NCBI GenBank assembly: GCA_015832175.1
Contig: WJXW01000009.1
Span: forward strand, 992,001 to 1,056,000
Source: Paraphaeosphaeria minitans
Taxonomy: Eukaryota > Ascomycota > Dothideomycetes > Pleosporales > Didymosphaeriaceae
Length of the DNA: 64,000 bases
Direction of reading: 5' to 3'
Below, piece after piece: positions 48,357 to 61,884 of the stretch; position 1 is the first letter of the stretch, and the number at the start of each line of letters is the position of its first letter. The notes under the pieces were generated by a model. The model worked only from the letters and a program-made list of their open reading frames with translations, was not told where the DNA came from and did not search any database. The translations under genes were made by a program, and so were the position numbers.

Positions 48357-48594
48357 TGTTGGTTTGGCTCAATCTGCAATCAAGTATTTAAGGGTTGATA
48401 GTATACTATCGTGCAAAGGGTGAGAAGTAGGTTCAATTGATTACGTCTTATCTATCGTACAAAGGGGCACTGAGGGCTTTATGAAGTCTCTGCCTCTTAG
48501 CGCTGACCTAAGTAGTGGGTCCTTGTGCGGGTCCCCACAGGTAGGCAGGCCCCTATTTCACTCAGTGCTATTTGTACGATAAACTGTACGGACA
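48357..48594 (-). repeat. Solo LTR of family D, nearly free of RIP-type change
   Basis: 238 bp, reverse orientation, bounded by TG and CA (TGTTGGTTTGG ... GTACGGACA). It keeps many C and G positions that are T or A in the copies at 35239 and 45134. No internal family D sequence is attached. The flanking five-mers (CCCTT and GAAGG) are not a direct duplication. Confidence 0.75.
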
Positions 48595-50248
48595 GAAGGG
48601 GTAAAAGTAATACCTACTTTACTAGAAAGGCTATAATAAAACTTAGAATACTTGGACCCTAGAGTTAGACTTTAAAAATATAAATTATCTAGTCTAAACT
48701 TTTAAAAGGAAAAGAGCTACGCATATAAAGAAGAGGTAAAGAATATAATAAAAGTATATAGAACGTAGATATAATATATATTATTTAAGAGCACTATAGC
48801 TTATAAAGTACTATAGCTTAGTAAGGGTATATATCTAAGGCCCGTAGGCTAAGTTCTAAAGAAGAGTTCTAATTATCTACGCACTGCCTACGCCCTACCT
48901 ACTTACTATTTTTACTACCCTTACTATTAGCACTATTACTTACCTTCCACTCTAGATCTCTAGCACTACTAGAGGCTTTACTATTCTAGTTACTATTATT
49001 AGAATCGCCCTTATTATAGCGAGGAGTAGACGCTAAATAAACTTGAAATAAGCTATTAGTATACGCTTTAAGTGCGGTAAAGGTGCAAAGTTACTATATA
49101 CTATATAAAAAGAATAGCCGCCTTAAGCGTATAAGTAATTTAGCGCTACTCTACTAGAATGAAGCCTAGGTCCTAAGGGCAAGTGGTTAGCACCTAGGTG
49201 GTTACACTTATAGGTGTACTAACGTAAGCTATAACCTACTAGTAGTTAGCTAGTTATAAGTTAAATTACTTTTAGTAATAAGCTAGCTTTAAGCCTATTA
49301 CCTTTATATACTTAGAAGTCTTACGCTCTCTATCTAGGATTTCTATAACTATAATATAATAGTAGTTAGAAAGTGTATATAGGCAATTAAGGCGGCTATT
49401 TATTACCTTTAGCACCTATAAATATTGGTTAAAGCGCACATATAGCTCGTGACTCTAGATATACTAAATTATAGCCTTTATAATTATCTTTAACATAATA
49501 GTTACAGCGCTTATTCTTGTTTTTTATATAGTTATTAGGAAGCTTTACTAATTCTATATATAGTATATATAAGTTATAAGCACTGCGACGTAGTCTACGT
49601 ACTTAGTATTATTACTATATATAAAAATAGTGGTCTTATGTAAGTTAGCCTTTTTAAATATACTTTACAACTTGATAGTATAGGATATTAAATAGTTTAA
49701 TAAAGTTATTCAAAGGTTAAGTACTTTATTTACGCTAAGTGTATAGTAGTTAGATATTATATAGGTAGAGAGTACATAAAGATTAAAATAATATTAAAAC
49801 TATATAGCCCCACTACCATATATTATAAAAGGCTATAGTAAATAGGAAAAGTAGAAGCTTAATAATAAATAATACGCATAATACGTTTGCAATATACACC
49901 ATTTACTTATAACGCACTATTATTATATATATAACGTACACTCCTATAAATACTCTTTTCCTTTCCTATAGGGTAAAGTTTTTATAAAAGCTATATTATG
50001 CTGTAGAAAACTAGAGCTAGGGAGGGAGATTCTATAATAGGTAGATTATAATCTTATTATGGTATTGTGGCATCTAGCGCTAAGGTCCTATAAAAAGCCT
50101 CTACGCTAAATAAGCTGGTTACGTAAAATCTATACTACGTTCTAACTCTATACAAGAGAAGTATTATTCTACTTAATACTATTAAGTTATTTTTTTACTA
50201 TTCTTTCTAGTGTAAAGTAAATACTATTGCCTATAACTAGACCTTATA
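48595..50248 (+). mobile_element. Family B 3'-end fragment, plus sense
   Basis: It is colinear with about 9800-11453 of the complete copy, including the antisense-ORF region and the purine tract (GGGAGGGAGA) before an LTR at 50033-50248. It is 5'-truncated exactly at the solo family D LTR. Confidence 0.75.
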
Positions 50249-50409
50249 TAAGTATAGTATTAGTACTAGTATACCTCTCCTAGAGCTAGAAAGCCCTTTC
50301 TAGGCCCTATAGGTAGTGCTAGTAGCGAATCTAATCTACGCTTAGCACGTATAGGGGTATAAAGCGTATATAGGATATAGGTAGGGCTATAGGCCCTATA
50401 ACACGAATA

Positions 50410-50600
50410 TATTATATGCTAGCCTTAGAGAGTAAATAGAACTATAAGTGCCAAATATAAAGAATAAACTCTAGATGTTAAGTCTCTATAGGGGGTGTGC
50501 CGCTTATAAGAAGAGTTTTCCTTAGTAGGTCCACTTCTTTAAGGCGGTTCCTTTCCTTAAAATTCTTCTAAAGGCTAGGGTATAGCCCTAGCCTATTATA
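50410..50600 (-). repeat. LTR of family A, second insertion, left
   Basis: 191 bp; begins TATTATATGCTAGCC and ends CCTATTATA. Confidence 0.8.
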
Positions 50601-51069
50601 TACCCTAGACCTTACTTCGTTTAAAACGTCTTATAGTTAAAAGGTAAGCTTTAGGGATCTTAGAAATATAGTGCTATACTAAGGTAGTAGTATTATAGGC
50701 GTTATTCTTTTATTAGAAACTTATTATTATTTTAGTAAAGGTTCCCTTATAGTGTAGAAGCGGCCCTAAAGTAGTCTTATAGTAAGTGCCCTTATTAGGC
50801 GGTTTATTTATTCACCTTATTATTATAAGGCAATAGGACGGCGTTCTTACCCTTTCTAATATAATTATTATGTGTCTATTACTTTAGTAGTGTGTTACTA
50901 TTATAGTTTCCTTATATCTATATTACTCTACCTCTTTTCTTCCCTTCTCTACTCTTTTTTTTCTACACTAATTTTAACCTATGCCTATTCTAACTTCTTT
51001 AACTATCTATAACTACCTCTATCCTTACTTCCTTCTAGCCCTAATCTAGTCCCCTTTCTGTTCCTACGC

Positions 51070-51990
51070 TATACGCCGTTATACTCTTTTTAGTCTCTTA
51101 GCCTTTTTTTTAGTATTCTATTCGCGGCTGTAATAAATATTAATATTATTAATAATAGCCTTTAAAGTAGCGCCGCCTTAGTAAATATCTTTAGTCCTAG
51201 TAGTAGTAGTAGTAATAGCCCTCTAGATTTAAACTAGCGCCTTACTAAGCCTAGCTATATATATACTAAAGAGGAGATTAATAATACTAAAGTAAAAGAG
51301 ATTCTCTAAAGCCTTAGCACGCCTATATAGTAGCCTAGTAGCAGTAATTACTCTTACCCCTTTATAACCTCTAAAAGGCGCGTACTAGCTAATTACTTTA
51401 ACTCTATTACTTTTACTTATACTCTAAAGCGGCTCTATATTACTAAAAGCGTAGTCCTTTAAAGAAATAGTTTAGATAAAAAGCTAGCTAATTCTAATAT
51501 AGGCTTTGTATGCATTAAATATATTAGGCGCCTAAAGCGACTTAGACGCGTAAAGTAAGTGTATAACCTTATATTCTAGACTATTATTAATATTTATATA
51601 GCTATTAACTATTCTAGGGCTACTTCTATAGCGCCTACTACTACACTAAGGCTACCTACTAGTATAATTCCGCCCCCTTTGCTAATAACCTAGGCCTAAA
51701 GTAGGCTCTACGCCTCTAGATTAAATATATAGAGTGAGGCTAGGTTAATAGTAATTTATATATTTATAATCCTAGAACGTATAGCACTAACTCCTAGAAG
51801 CCTATAACTAGAATACTATCTACCTTTATAGCAGAGTTCTACTACTTAGCCTAGTAGTATAAGTAGTACCTAAACTTAGCCCTTAAGAACTCTAGCCTAA
51901 TCTAGGAGCTAGACTCCCCTACTATACCCCTACCTTATTATAGTAATAGAATAGTAGTCGCCCCCCCTAGTATAGATATAGCCTTAGTAG
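51070..51990 (+). pseudogene. Candidate antisense ORF in family A (second copy), truncated
   Basis: It corresponds to 37692-38610 of the other copy, has lost the ATG (ATA) and one T in a T-run near 51103-51110, and stops at the 468-bp deletion that removes the Cys-containing part. Confidence 0.35.
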
Positions 51991-54900
51991 TTTCTAAATA
52001 AATAGCGCCTCTACTAGGTTAGTAGGGGAATAAATTCTTAGATACTTATTATAGTTTCCTTTAAACTATTTATGTGTTCTTCCCTATAGGTTAAATAGGA
52101 CTATTATTATGCCTATAGTCCCCCTAGGCGGCCTTAAAGTAGTCTAGAGCTATAGTGTTTATAATATTTTTAACTAGTACCTAAGTTAGTAATACCTACT
52201 TAGTCTATTTTACTAGCGCCTATTATTATTTACCTTAGGCGTTCTTAATACGTAGGACCTTCTCTACTTTTTATTTATATAGGTCTAGATCTGCTTTTTC
52301 TAGCTCTAGGGCTAGGCCTAGCTAGGCGTTAGCCTAGGTCTCTAGCTAAATAGGAGATTGTCTACCGCTCACTTAAAGAAGTTAACGTAGACAGTTTTAT
52401 AGAGAGTACTAGGTAGGTCTAACGTTACTATAAGTAGGGATAATATAGCTATTATAGTGTACTTTACTTTAAGCGAGTTAAGTTTCTTCTTTAGCTAATT
52501 AGTTTTTATATTATATAGTAAAAACTATATTTTATTTCTAACTTAGAATTACTCCGTAAGGCAGTAGGTATAGTTTATAGCCTCTATAGTACGCTACTAC
52601 CTATAGGCAATAGTAGTTTAGGCTAAAGCTATCTCTTTCTTAAGGTAGTCTAGGAAGTGCTTTACTCTTCTAGTAAAGGTGTAGCTAGACTTTACTAGTA
52701 AAGGGATTCTCTTAAGGAGATTAATATAATATTTATTTAGTAAAAGGTTTAGAATTAGGCCAATAGTAGTAGATACTCTATTATTTACTGTAAGCTAGTA
52801 GGCTAGGAGGTAGTCTAGCTAGTCTATTTATTTAAAGTTAACTATAATGTAGAGGACTAAAAGTACCTCCTAGTTTACCCTCTCTATACTACTATTAGTC
52901 TAGGGATAGTATACTATAGAGAGGAGTTACTTTATTTTAGTTAATTTATACAGTATAGTCTAGAACTTCCCTAGCTAGTCTAAGCCTCTATCTATAATTA
53001 GTAAAATAGGGAAGCTATAGAACCACTATTATATATTATAAAAGTAGGCTGTATAGTGCTCTACTATTATAGAAGTCATACCTTTTAGTTATATATACTT
53101 TAATAGCCTATTAGTAATTATAAGTAGGTATTGCAGTGCTACTATAGAGGCCTAGGGAAGGTCTACTATAAAATCCATTAAGAGTTACGCCTAGTACTAG
53201 TCTATAATTAGGAGTGGCTATAGGAGACCTTACTACTTCTACTAGTCTATATACGCTCCTACGCAGTGGTAATTACCCATAAATTAGGTAATATTTTTAG
53301 ACATATTATTCTAGTAGTAGTTCTAGTAGATAATCTTAAACGTAGAGTTCTTTCTAGGGTAGCCTATAACTAGAGACTTATATACGCGCTATATAATAGG
53401 AGTAATAAGAGGTTCTTAAGCTAGGACCTAAAGGACTTCTTACTATAGAAAGAATCTATACGCACTATTTATATAGTCCCTAATTTATTATAAGGTAGTA
53501 GCTACTATAAGAAATATATAGTTACTATAGTACACTACTTTAAGCCTAATATAGTAGGGATAGAACTTTACTATAGCTACGTCCTAAAGTACCTATAAAT
53601 ATATATTAGTAAAGATCTAGGCCACTACTAGCGCTGTTAAGAATTACGTCTATACTAGAGTAGCTTAAATAGTTCTAGGCACTATTAGTAGAGCGTTTAT
53701 TCTTATCTACTAGGCTATATTCTACTTACGCTAGCTTAGTGCGTCTAGTCTAGCTATCTAGGATCTAGGCTAGTAGTAGAAGTAGAAGTAAAAAGTAACT
53801 CTAACTATTAGTGCTAGCGCTTACTTAACTTTTAGATCTTTATAAAGTATTTAAGGTTCTTATAGTCTATTAGAATCTTAAAAGGGCGTACTACTCCTAA
53901 TAGCTCTAGTTTCTATACCTATAGAGCCTATATAATTATAAGCAGCTCTTTATTATAAATAGTGTAGTTTTGCTAAACTAGTATTAGGGCTGCAAAGTAG
54001 TAAGCTATAGGGTACTAGATCTCTTTAATACGTTAAAAGAGGTAGGCTCTAGTAGTACTACTTAAGTAGTCTACCTCTACTAGCGTGTTACGCTCTAGGT
54101 TCTAGAGCGCTAGGATAGGGCCCTATATAAATATATCTTTTAGGGCCTAAAAGGCCTCTTATTCCCTAGGGCCCTATTAGAACAGGACCCCTTTCTTAGT
54201 AGGGGTATATAGGGGTACAGCCTACTTAGCGAATTAGGGAAAAAAGTCGCGATAGAAGTTAGTAAAGCTGATAAAGTAGTAGACTATACGTACTATAGAA
54301 AAGGTGTCCTATAAATTAATTACTTCTATCTTTCCTAAATTAGGGTAAATAGCCTTACTTACTATAATAAAGTACCCTAGGTACTAGACTTATATTATTG
54401 CGAATTTGCATTTCCTTAGGTCTATATATAGTCTAGCTTTCTATAGGAGTTCTAGCACTTATTACACATAGTCTAAGTATTAGCGTAGGGGCCCTATTAT
54501 ATAGATAAGGACATTATTTAGGTAAGCTATATATATATCGCCTAGGGTATTCTTTAGAGCGCTATTAATATAGCGCTAGAATATAGTAGGTGCCTTAGTA
54601 AGTCTAAATAGAACTAGTAAATACTTAAAGAGACTAAACTAAATATAAAATATAGTATAGTGTTCTTCCCCCTCTATAACTTATAGCTTATAGAAGGTAG
54701 CGTAAATATCTACTTTTATAAACTAAGTAGCCTAAGAGAGGGTACGTAGTGTTTCTTTAATAAGTAGGAAGAAGTACTAATCTAGCTTAGAAATTACGTT
54801 AATCTCCTAATAGTTAATGTAAAGGCGCTATTTCCCCTTAGACTTTAGGGCTAGAAGGACTAAAGCACCTCTTAAAAAAAGCTAGCCTATATTTAGCCTT

Positions 54901-55648
54901 TATTTATAAGTTTTATAAGTTGGCGCTAGAATTCTATAAGCTAATCTCTAGATATACTGTATAGTAGGCCCTAGAGCAGTCTTAGAAAGGAGCCACTTAA
55001 GGTCTACTTTAGGTAGATATAGTAGTCTAACGTGCCCTAGTATAGTAAAAGGCTAAATACCTTAGTCTTATTAAAAATAGTAGCGTACTCTACTAGTTCT
55101 AAGGGGAAAGTCCTACTATCTTTAGTAAAGCCTAGCCCCGCTATATTATAGGGGAGTAAAGATTCTACTATATAAGAAAGCGTTATTATAAATAAGTATT
55201 TAGGTAATATTCTAGAGTAAAGTTAAGAATACCTTATTCTAGTTTTTATCTAGAGTATTAAAGGGCGTTATATTATCCTCTTTATCTATAAGCGTAGTAA
55301 GGAGGCCCTACCTCTCTACTACCTAAGTATTAAGGGTAATAAGACTCTTAGCTGCCCTAATTATAATTTTACTACTATAGACATCTACTACTACTCTAGA
55401 CTTAGCTAGCTAGGGGGCCCCTAGGATTATATTCTAGTAAATGTTAGGAATTATATAAGCGTTAAGCGTCTATTACTATTTAGATATATTATAAGGCACT
55501 ACTACTATTTCTATAATAAGGGTCTATAGTAATAACCTAGCAGCCTATTCTAGCTCTTAGGCTAGAACTATAATACGCTACAGTAAGAGTAAATCTACTA
55601 GCTTAGAACTAATTACTATAAAGTATTTACACCCTATATTAATTAGAG

Positions 55649-56071
55649 TGTTAGGATCCCAGAATCCACATAGGTAGGCAGGCTGCTTATGACGCGCGCA
55701 GGCTCTGAACCCCGCCAAAGGATTATGTAATGTCCCACAATGTCCCACATGCCAAGCTATAGGACATTAGGATCACGTAACTAAGTTATGTGACTGTACT
55801 ATAGGATTCCCACGCGTCTTACGCATGGGACCCATAAGATATCATAGGATCTGTAGAACAAAGTAGCTATATAGGAACGCGAGGATGAACCTTTATACTT
55901 ATATTTAATCTGTTTATTAATCTATTGTTTAGATTCTAGTAGACTAAATTGTTAACTTGTTACACTTCGCAAGATACTATTATATTAATAAGACCTTCTA
56001 CCTTCCATAAGTACTCCTGCCTAAGAACCAACCTTAACCCTTTAGGACTAGCTACCCTTTTGGATTTAACA
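55649..56071 (+). repeat. 5' LTR of family C (423 bp)
   Basis: Starts TG, ends CA, preceded by target duplicate TAGAG. Confidence 0.92.
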
Positions 56072-56089
56072 TCTTAAACACCCTTAACA

Positions 56090-59000
56090 TAAGTACTTTA
56101 CGAACTCCTACTTCTTCTACGGCTTTAGGTGCCGCCAAGATTACTCCTATAAAGGATAGTAGTAAGGCGCACAAACCTAATCTCTACTTTAGCAAATAAT
56201 CTTAAACTAACGTCTAGATTCTCTAGTTAGACCTCTACTTCTTCGACTTGGACAAACCCCTTAAAGATAAGAAGAAGGTTATCTTTGTAGTAATATATAT
56301 GCAAGGAGATGCAGGATTATAGATCTATCCCTACTTTAAAAAGTACCTAGGAATAAACTATAACAATAATAACGACGATTACGCAAACGAGCACGCTAAT
56401 ATAGTTAATATTATTAAGGATTATAACAACTTTAAGAAATGCCTTAAATAACTCTTTAGGATTACTAATAAGGACTCTATTGCAAAAGCAAAGATTTAGA
56501 CTATAATTTAGAAACAATTAGCAGCTAAATATATAGCTAAGTTTCGCAGATACGCTGTACAACTTAACTGGGACAATAAATCTCTTCAGAACATGTACAA
56601 ATAAGGACTTAAATAGAAACTACGTAAGAAACTCTTACGTAGTAGTGCACAAATTGCTAACCTTAAAGAACTATATAAAGAAACTATTAGGATTAACAAA
56701 GAGTGGTTTTTACTGCAACAGGAGCTCTACTAAAACCCTAGGGCGATAAGCTTTAGACAACTAGCAAAAATAGTTTATAAGAACCCTATTAGAATTGTCT
56801 AAAAGTAACAGCCAAGGAACTACTAGAGATACAAACTAATAGAAGATGTCTAGTTTAACTACTTAGGCAAAGGAAAAAGAGGAAGAATAGGCCCTAAGCA
56901 GCCTAATAAACGCGTCTCTAATAGAAGTTAATAATTAATAACTAAGACCCGTAAATGCTTTACATATAGTAAACTAGGCTATATAGCTAGGAACTGCAGA
57001 TCGAAGAACAAAGTCTATTAAACTGAGTTAAATATACTAACTATTAAGGACTAAGAACCTAATAAGGAATAAGAAGTTGTTACAACGCTATTTAGTTACT
57101 AACGCGTTACACTAGAGCAAAGTGAGCAATTAGATTTACCTAACTTATAACTATACGAAGATCCAGAAGACGACTCTAATGTATACCATAATATAGAAGA
57201 CGTAGAAGAGATACTAAGATCTCCTACTCCTTACCTATAAAGTAGGCGGGAAGAAGACAACCCTATGTTACCTAAGTATAAACTAAATGTTTAGGACTAT
57301 ATAGAACCCCACTAAGTACTAAAAGGAATGTAACCCTACGAAAATAAGAAGTTAGACTACGTACCAAAGTACTACCTAGACTACTGAAATCCTACACACT
57401 AATTCTATATGTGGACGCATTGCGAAGAACTAACATATGCACAACACAAGGCAGAGAAAAAGGAGAATAAGAAATAACCTAGAAGAAAACTGCGCTATAG
57501 ATAGATATAGACAGACTACCCTATTATAGCTTATAACAAACACCTCTAGGATAAATAATAAGTAAAATACTTTCCTTACCTTACGCCAAAGGGTAATAAA
57601 TACTGTAATATGCTTATTAACAGAGACTATATACAACTGTACTAGTACACGTGTCTAAACTAAGACTGCAAATACTACTATATAGCTAAACATTTAAACG
57701 GCTTTGTAAACTGCCCTACGTAAGAAGTAACAACAAAGCTACTAATTTAACTAGTACACAGGAACAGTAAAGACTATAGGAGAAAAAACAAAAGAATATC
57801 CTTACAGGAAGAAGAAAAAGACAATCTACACAAGCCATATACTTAAAAATAACAACAGAAGCAGATGCTTAGAAACGCATACTAGGTACTAGAACTTAAC
57901 TACAACCTACACGAACAGATGTTTTTTTAGGCCTAAACTTAGACAAGAAAACGCCTTTATTAAATTAAATGCTATAGTAAGCACAGTATTAGTTAAGCTA
58001 CTAGTACAGCTTAAAGGAATATAGGCTTAAGCTCTTGTAGACTTAGGAGTAGGAAGGAACTTTATATCTTATTAGATAGTAAGACGAGCAGGACTTATAA
58101 TATTAGAGAAAGAAGTACCCTATATTATCCATGTCGCGAATAGATCCCTAATGCCTAAGACACCTTAGATATACTAGGAGGTTACTACCACAATAACAGT
58201 CTAAGGACATAGAGAGGAACTTACCTTAGATATCTTACTAGGATCTAAGTATAAGTTAGTCTTAGGATTACTTTAGTTAATAATACACAACCTATAGATT
58301 AACTAGGGTACAAAGAAAATATTGTTTAAACGCTATAATTATACATTATAAGCAAAGCCTACGCATTAACTAAAAATAATAGTAGATAAGGGAGTTATTA
58401 ATAATATAATACCACAATAGACAGTTAAAAAATGGAAGCACACCTTAGCAGACGCTAGTAGGAACTACTAGATTAAGAAGTGTAAGAAGGAGGACAATAG
58501 CACACCCCTCACCTTACTAAGAGAGTACAGGAAATAGACACATATATTTACAGAAAAGGAAGAAAAAGTAAACCTACTAGAACATTAACCCTAGGATCTT
58601 ACGATAGACCTAGAAGAAGGGAAGACACTACCCTTTAGACTACTATACAGTAAGATAAGAGAAGAACTCCTTAAAAAATGTGATTTTATTAAAACAAACC
58701 TTAAGAAAGGATATATACAACTATTAAAGTTACTAGTAGTAAGCCCTTTTATGTTTGTTAAGAAAAAGGATAGATTAGATAGACTATGTGTTAACTACTA
58801 ACAACTTAACAACATAACAATAAAGAACTAATATCTACTACTAAACATTATAGAGTTACAAGATTAACTATCTTAAGCTAAGATATTCGCAATAATAGAT
58901 CTAAGAGACGGTTACCACCTTATACAAATTAAGAAAAGTAAAGAATAGAAAACAGCGTTTTAATCACGCTATAGACTATTTAAGTATAAGGTTATACTAT

Positions 59001-61275
59001 TTGGACTTACAAATGCACTAGCAGCTTTTATAGCACTTATTAACAACGTACTCTACGAATATCTAGACATATTCGTTATCGCGTATATAGACGATATCCT
59101 TGTCTTTTCTAAAAATAAATCAGACCACACTAAGCATGTACAGATAGTACTAGAAGCACTAGACAAAGTATGCCTTTGCATTAAACTTAAGAAATGTAAG
59201 TTTAACGTTAAACAACTTAAATTCCTAGGACACATTATTACTACAGAAGGAATTAAGATAGCACTAAGTAAAGTTAAATACATTAAGAACTAGCTAATAC
59301 TAAAGACAGCTAAGAACATCTAAGAATTCTTAAGATTCTATAGATTTAATCAACAATTTATCTAAGATTACGTAAAAGTTACAATACCTTTAACAAATCT
59401 TACAAAGAAGGACGTACCCTTTAAATGGATAAATAAGTGCAGAATGTTATTCTAACTCCTTAAGACAGCATGTATTATAGAACCTATCCTTGTTTATTTT
59501 AGAAGCGATGAACCACTGCGCTTTAAAACAGACGCTAGTGATCTTGCGCTAGGCGCCTACGCTAAATAAGAACGTAACAGCAAATAGCACCTAATTGCCT
59601 ATTACTTATGCAAATTTAATAACACTAAAACACGATACAACGTATACAACAAGGAACTCTACGCTATTATTAAAGCCTTAAAGTACTAGAGGATTTATAC
59701 GCTTAGTTGCTTAACGCTAGAAATCTACACAGATTATAAGAACCTTCTAAGGTTCACAACAACAAAAAAACTTACACTATAATAATAAAGATAGTCGTAG
59801 ACTACTAGGCAGTATAAGTTTAAAATTATCTATGTAGCTAGAAAAGAAAATAGCAGAGCAGACGCTCTTAGCTGACAAAGTAATCTAGTAGGAGAAAAGG
59901 CAAAAACCTTCTCTATAATCCTTCGCAAAGCCAAAGATAGATCTCTAGAGCTAACAGTGGAACTAAATTAACTTTTAGTAATTAACTAGGAAGTTCTAGA
60001 ACATCTACAGACTGAGATTATCTAACAATACCACGATAACCCTATGTACAGACACCTAGGCATCACAAAGACAATAGAACTTATCTAAAGGAATTACACC
60101 TTTAAAGGAATTAAGGAAGCTATAATAACGTACATCTATAAATGTGCAGAATACTAAAGAAACAAACATAGTATACATCTTAAATATAGAGAGATGCAAG
60201 CAATTAGAATACTAACAGCACTATAGAAAGACATTACTATAGATTTTGTCACAGGAATTCTAAACTCTAAGGATCTAATAATAGGAATTAAATACGACAG
60301 CATACTAGTAATAGTCTGCTAACTAACTAAGTATGTCAAGCTTATTCTATACCTTAAAAGAATAACAGCAAAAGAACTCGCTTTTCTTATCCTAGATAGA
60401 CTAGTTAGACACTACGGAATCCTAAAAATAATTATTAGCGACAGAGACAAGCTCTTCACGTCAAATTATTAGACAACGCTTATAGCACTACTTGGAATAA
60501 AACAAAAGCTATTAACAGCTTACCATCTATAAACAGACAGACAGACAGAACGTATAAACTAAACTATAGAAACGTACCTACGCATCTACTGTAACAGTTA
60601 GAAGAATAACTAGGTTTTATTACTACCTATAGCACAGTTGGCCTATAATAACAAAGTATTAGCAGTATTAGGACATACACTATTCTATGTAAACTATGGA
60701 AAACACCCACATCTCTTTAATTAACAATTTCCTACAACAATTAAAGCAAAAGAAGCCATAGATATAGCAGAAAACATAAAGAAAATACACTAACAACTCT
60801 AAGAGAATCTTAAGAAAGCTCAGCAGTAATTAATTTTATATTAAAACTAAAAATAAAAAATAGCACCTTAGCTAAAGAAGGGGGATAAAGCATATCTACT
60901 TATAAAGAACCTTTAAACTTAGAAGAAGAAACACAAGAAACTAGATTATATTAAGGTTAGACTATTTTACATTTCTAAGTAAATATCACTAGTGAACTAT
61001 AAGTTGGAACTACCGCCAGATGCAAAAATACACCTGGTATTCCACGTATCACTACTGGAACCAGCAGACCCTAATACACTAGTTGAAACCACCTTCTACT
61101 ACTAGACTAAGGAAGAAAATAAATTTAAGGTTAAAAGAATTCTAGAATATAATTAGCATGACAACACGTACCTTGTTAAGTAGAAAGGTTACCTACATAG
61201 CGAAAACACTTAGGAACCAAATAGTTACCTAGGAAACTGTTAGTAAAAGATTAAAGAATTCCACTAACTACTAAT
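56090..61275 (+). pseudogene. gag-pol remnant of family C
   Basis: Capsid-type Gag with zinc knuckle, then protease, reverse transcriptase, RNase H, integrase and chromodomain in Ty3/gypsy order. The RT box Y-I-D-D-I-L is intact at 59084-59101. Many codons are TAA or TAG at places where Gln or Trp is expected: for example two conserved chromodomain tryptophan positions are TAG at 61181-61183 and 61211-61213, and a conserved Cys of the zinc knuckle is replaced by Tyr. No frame longer than about 60 codons survives in sense, so the element cannot encode its own transposition proteins. Short minus-strand frames at 57430-57636 and 59053-59283 are shadows. Confidence 0.85.
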
Positions 61276-61401
61276 ATAGAATAATGTTATCCTTACTTAA
61301 GTGGATACAGCGGGAAGGGGATCTGGCGCATTAGGATTAATAGGAGGAGGATAGGAAGACTAGTCTAATGCTAAGGCACTAGGTATTAAGCTATTTTCTA
61401 A

Positions 61402-61842
61402 CTAGACGACATTCTAACCTAAAGTCTCTAATCCCTTAAGATGCTTAATCTTATCTATAAATCTTATTAAATTAGTTAATAACTAATTCTCTCGCTCCTT
61501 AAGCAGACGCTTTTGTTTTAATAACTAATTCTTCTTTAAACGCGCTGCTTATAACGTAAGTATAGCTGCCTCTTCTTTAGCCGCAGCCTCCTCTTTTATC
61601 TTTTTAAAATAATTAACCTCTAAATTAATGTAAGCAAAATTAGGAATTACTGGCTTAGTGGGCTCATACTTTAAGATTCTATTCTTGTAACAATTTCTAT
61701 ATTAAACCTTTAGGGATAATATCTTACAGGCTAAGCTTTTCTTAACGTAATACTTATAAGACACTATAGTGAACTAACTAATAGCGTTTATTTAATTTCT
61801 AACGGAATAACAGTAAAGAGTATTTTAGGACAGGGCGGACAT
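61402..61842 (-). pseudogene. Antisense coiled-coil ORF of family C, RIP-degraded
   Basis: On the strand opposite to gag-pol, between chromodomain and polypurine tract, one frame runs 146 codons from ATG (complement of 61840-61842) to TAG (61402-61404) with eight internal TAA/TAG codons, all explainable by CAA/CAG or TGG change. The N-terminal third has Cys residues in a ...LACKILSLK... context; residues about 75-130 are Lys/Glu/Ala/Leu-rich (KKIKEEAAAKEEAAIL, KQKRLLKERE), a clear coiled coil. From memory, similar small Cys plus coiled-coil proteins are scattered in many fungal genomes and annotated as hypothetical. It ends 43 bp before the 3' LTR. The function is unknown; a role in element control or assembly would be speculation. 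Confidence 0.6.
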
Positions 61843-61884
61843 TAGTTACTGTATAAGGGCATGTAGGTGTAAAGAGGGAGGTGA

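Noticed and set aside
35239..48594. Interpreting the 238-bp repeats as MITEs
   Set aside because: They have TG..CA ends without terminal inverted repeats, and two of them bound one element with a 5-bp target duplication, which is LTR behaviour.
57430..59283. Minus-strand frames of 68 and 76 codons in family C
   Set aside because: They lie opposite to gag-pol coding sequence and exist only because RIP-type stops are on the other strand; unlike 61402-61842 they show no protein-like pattern.
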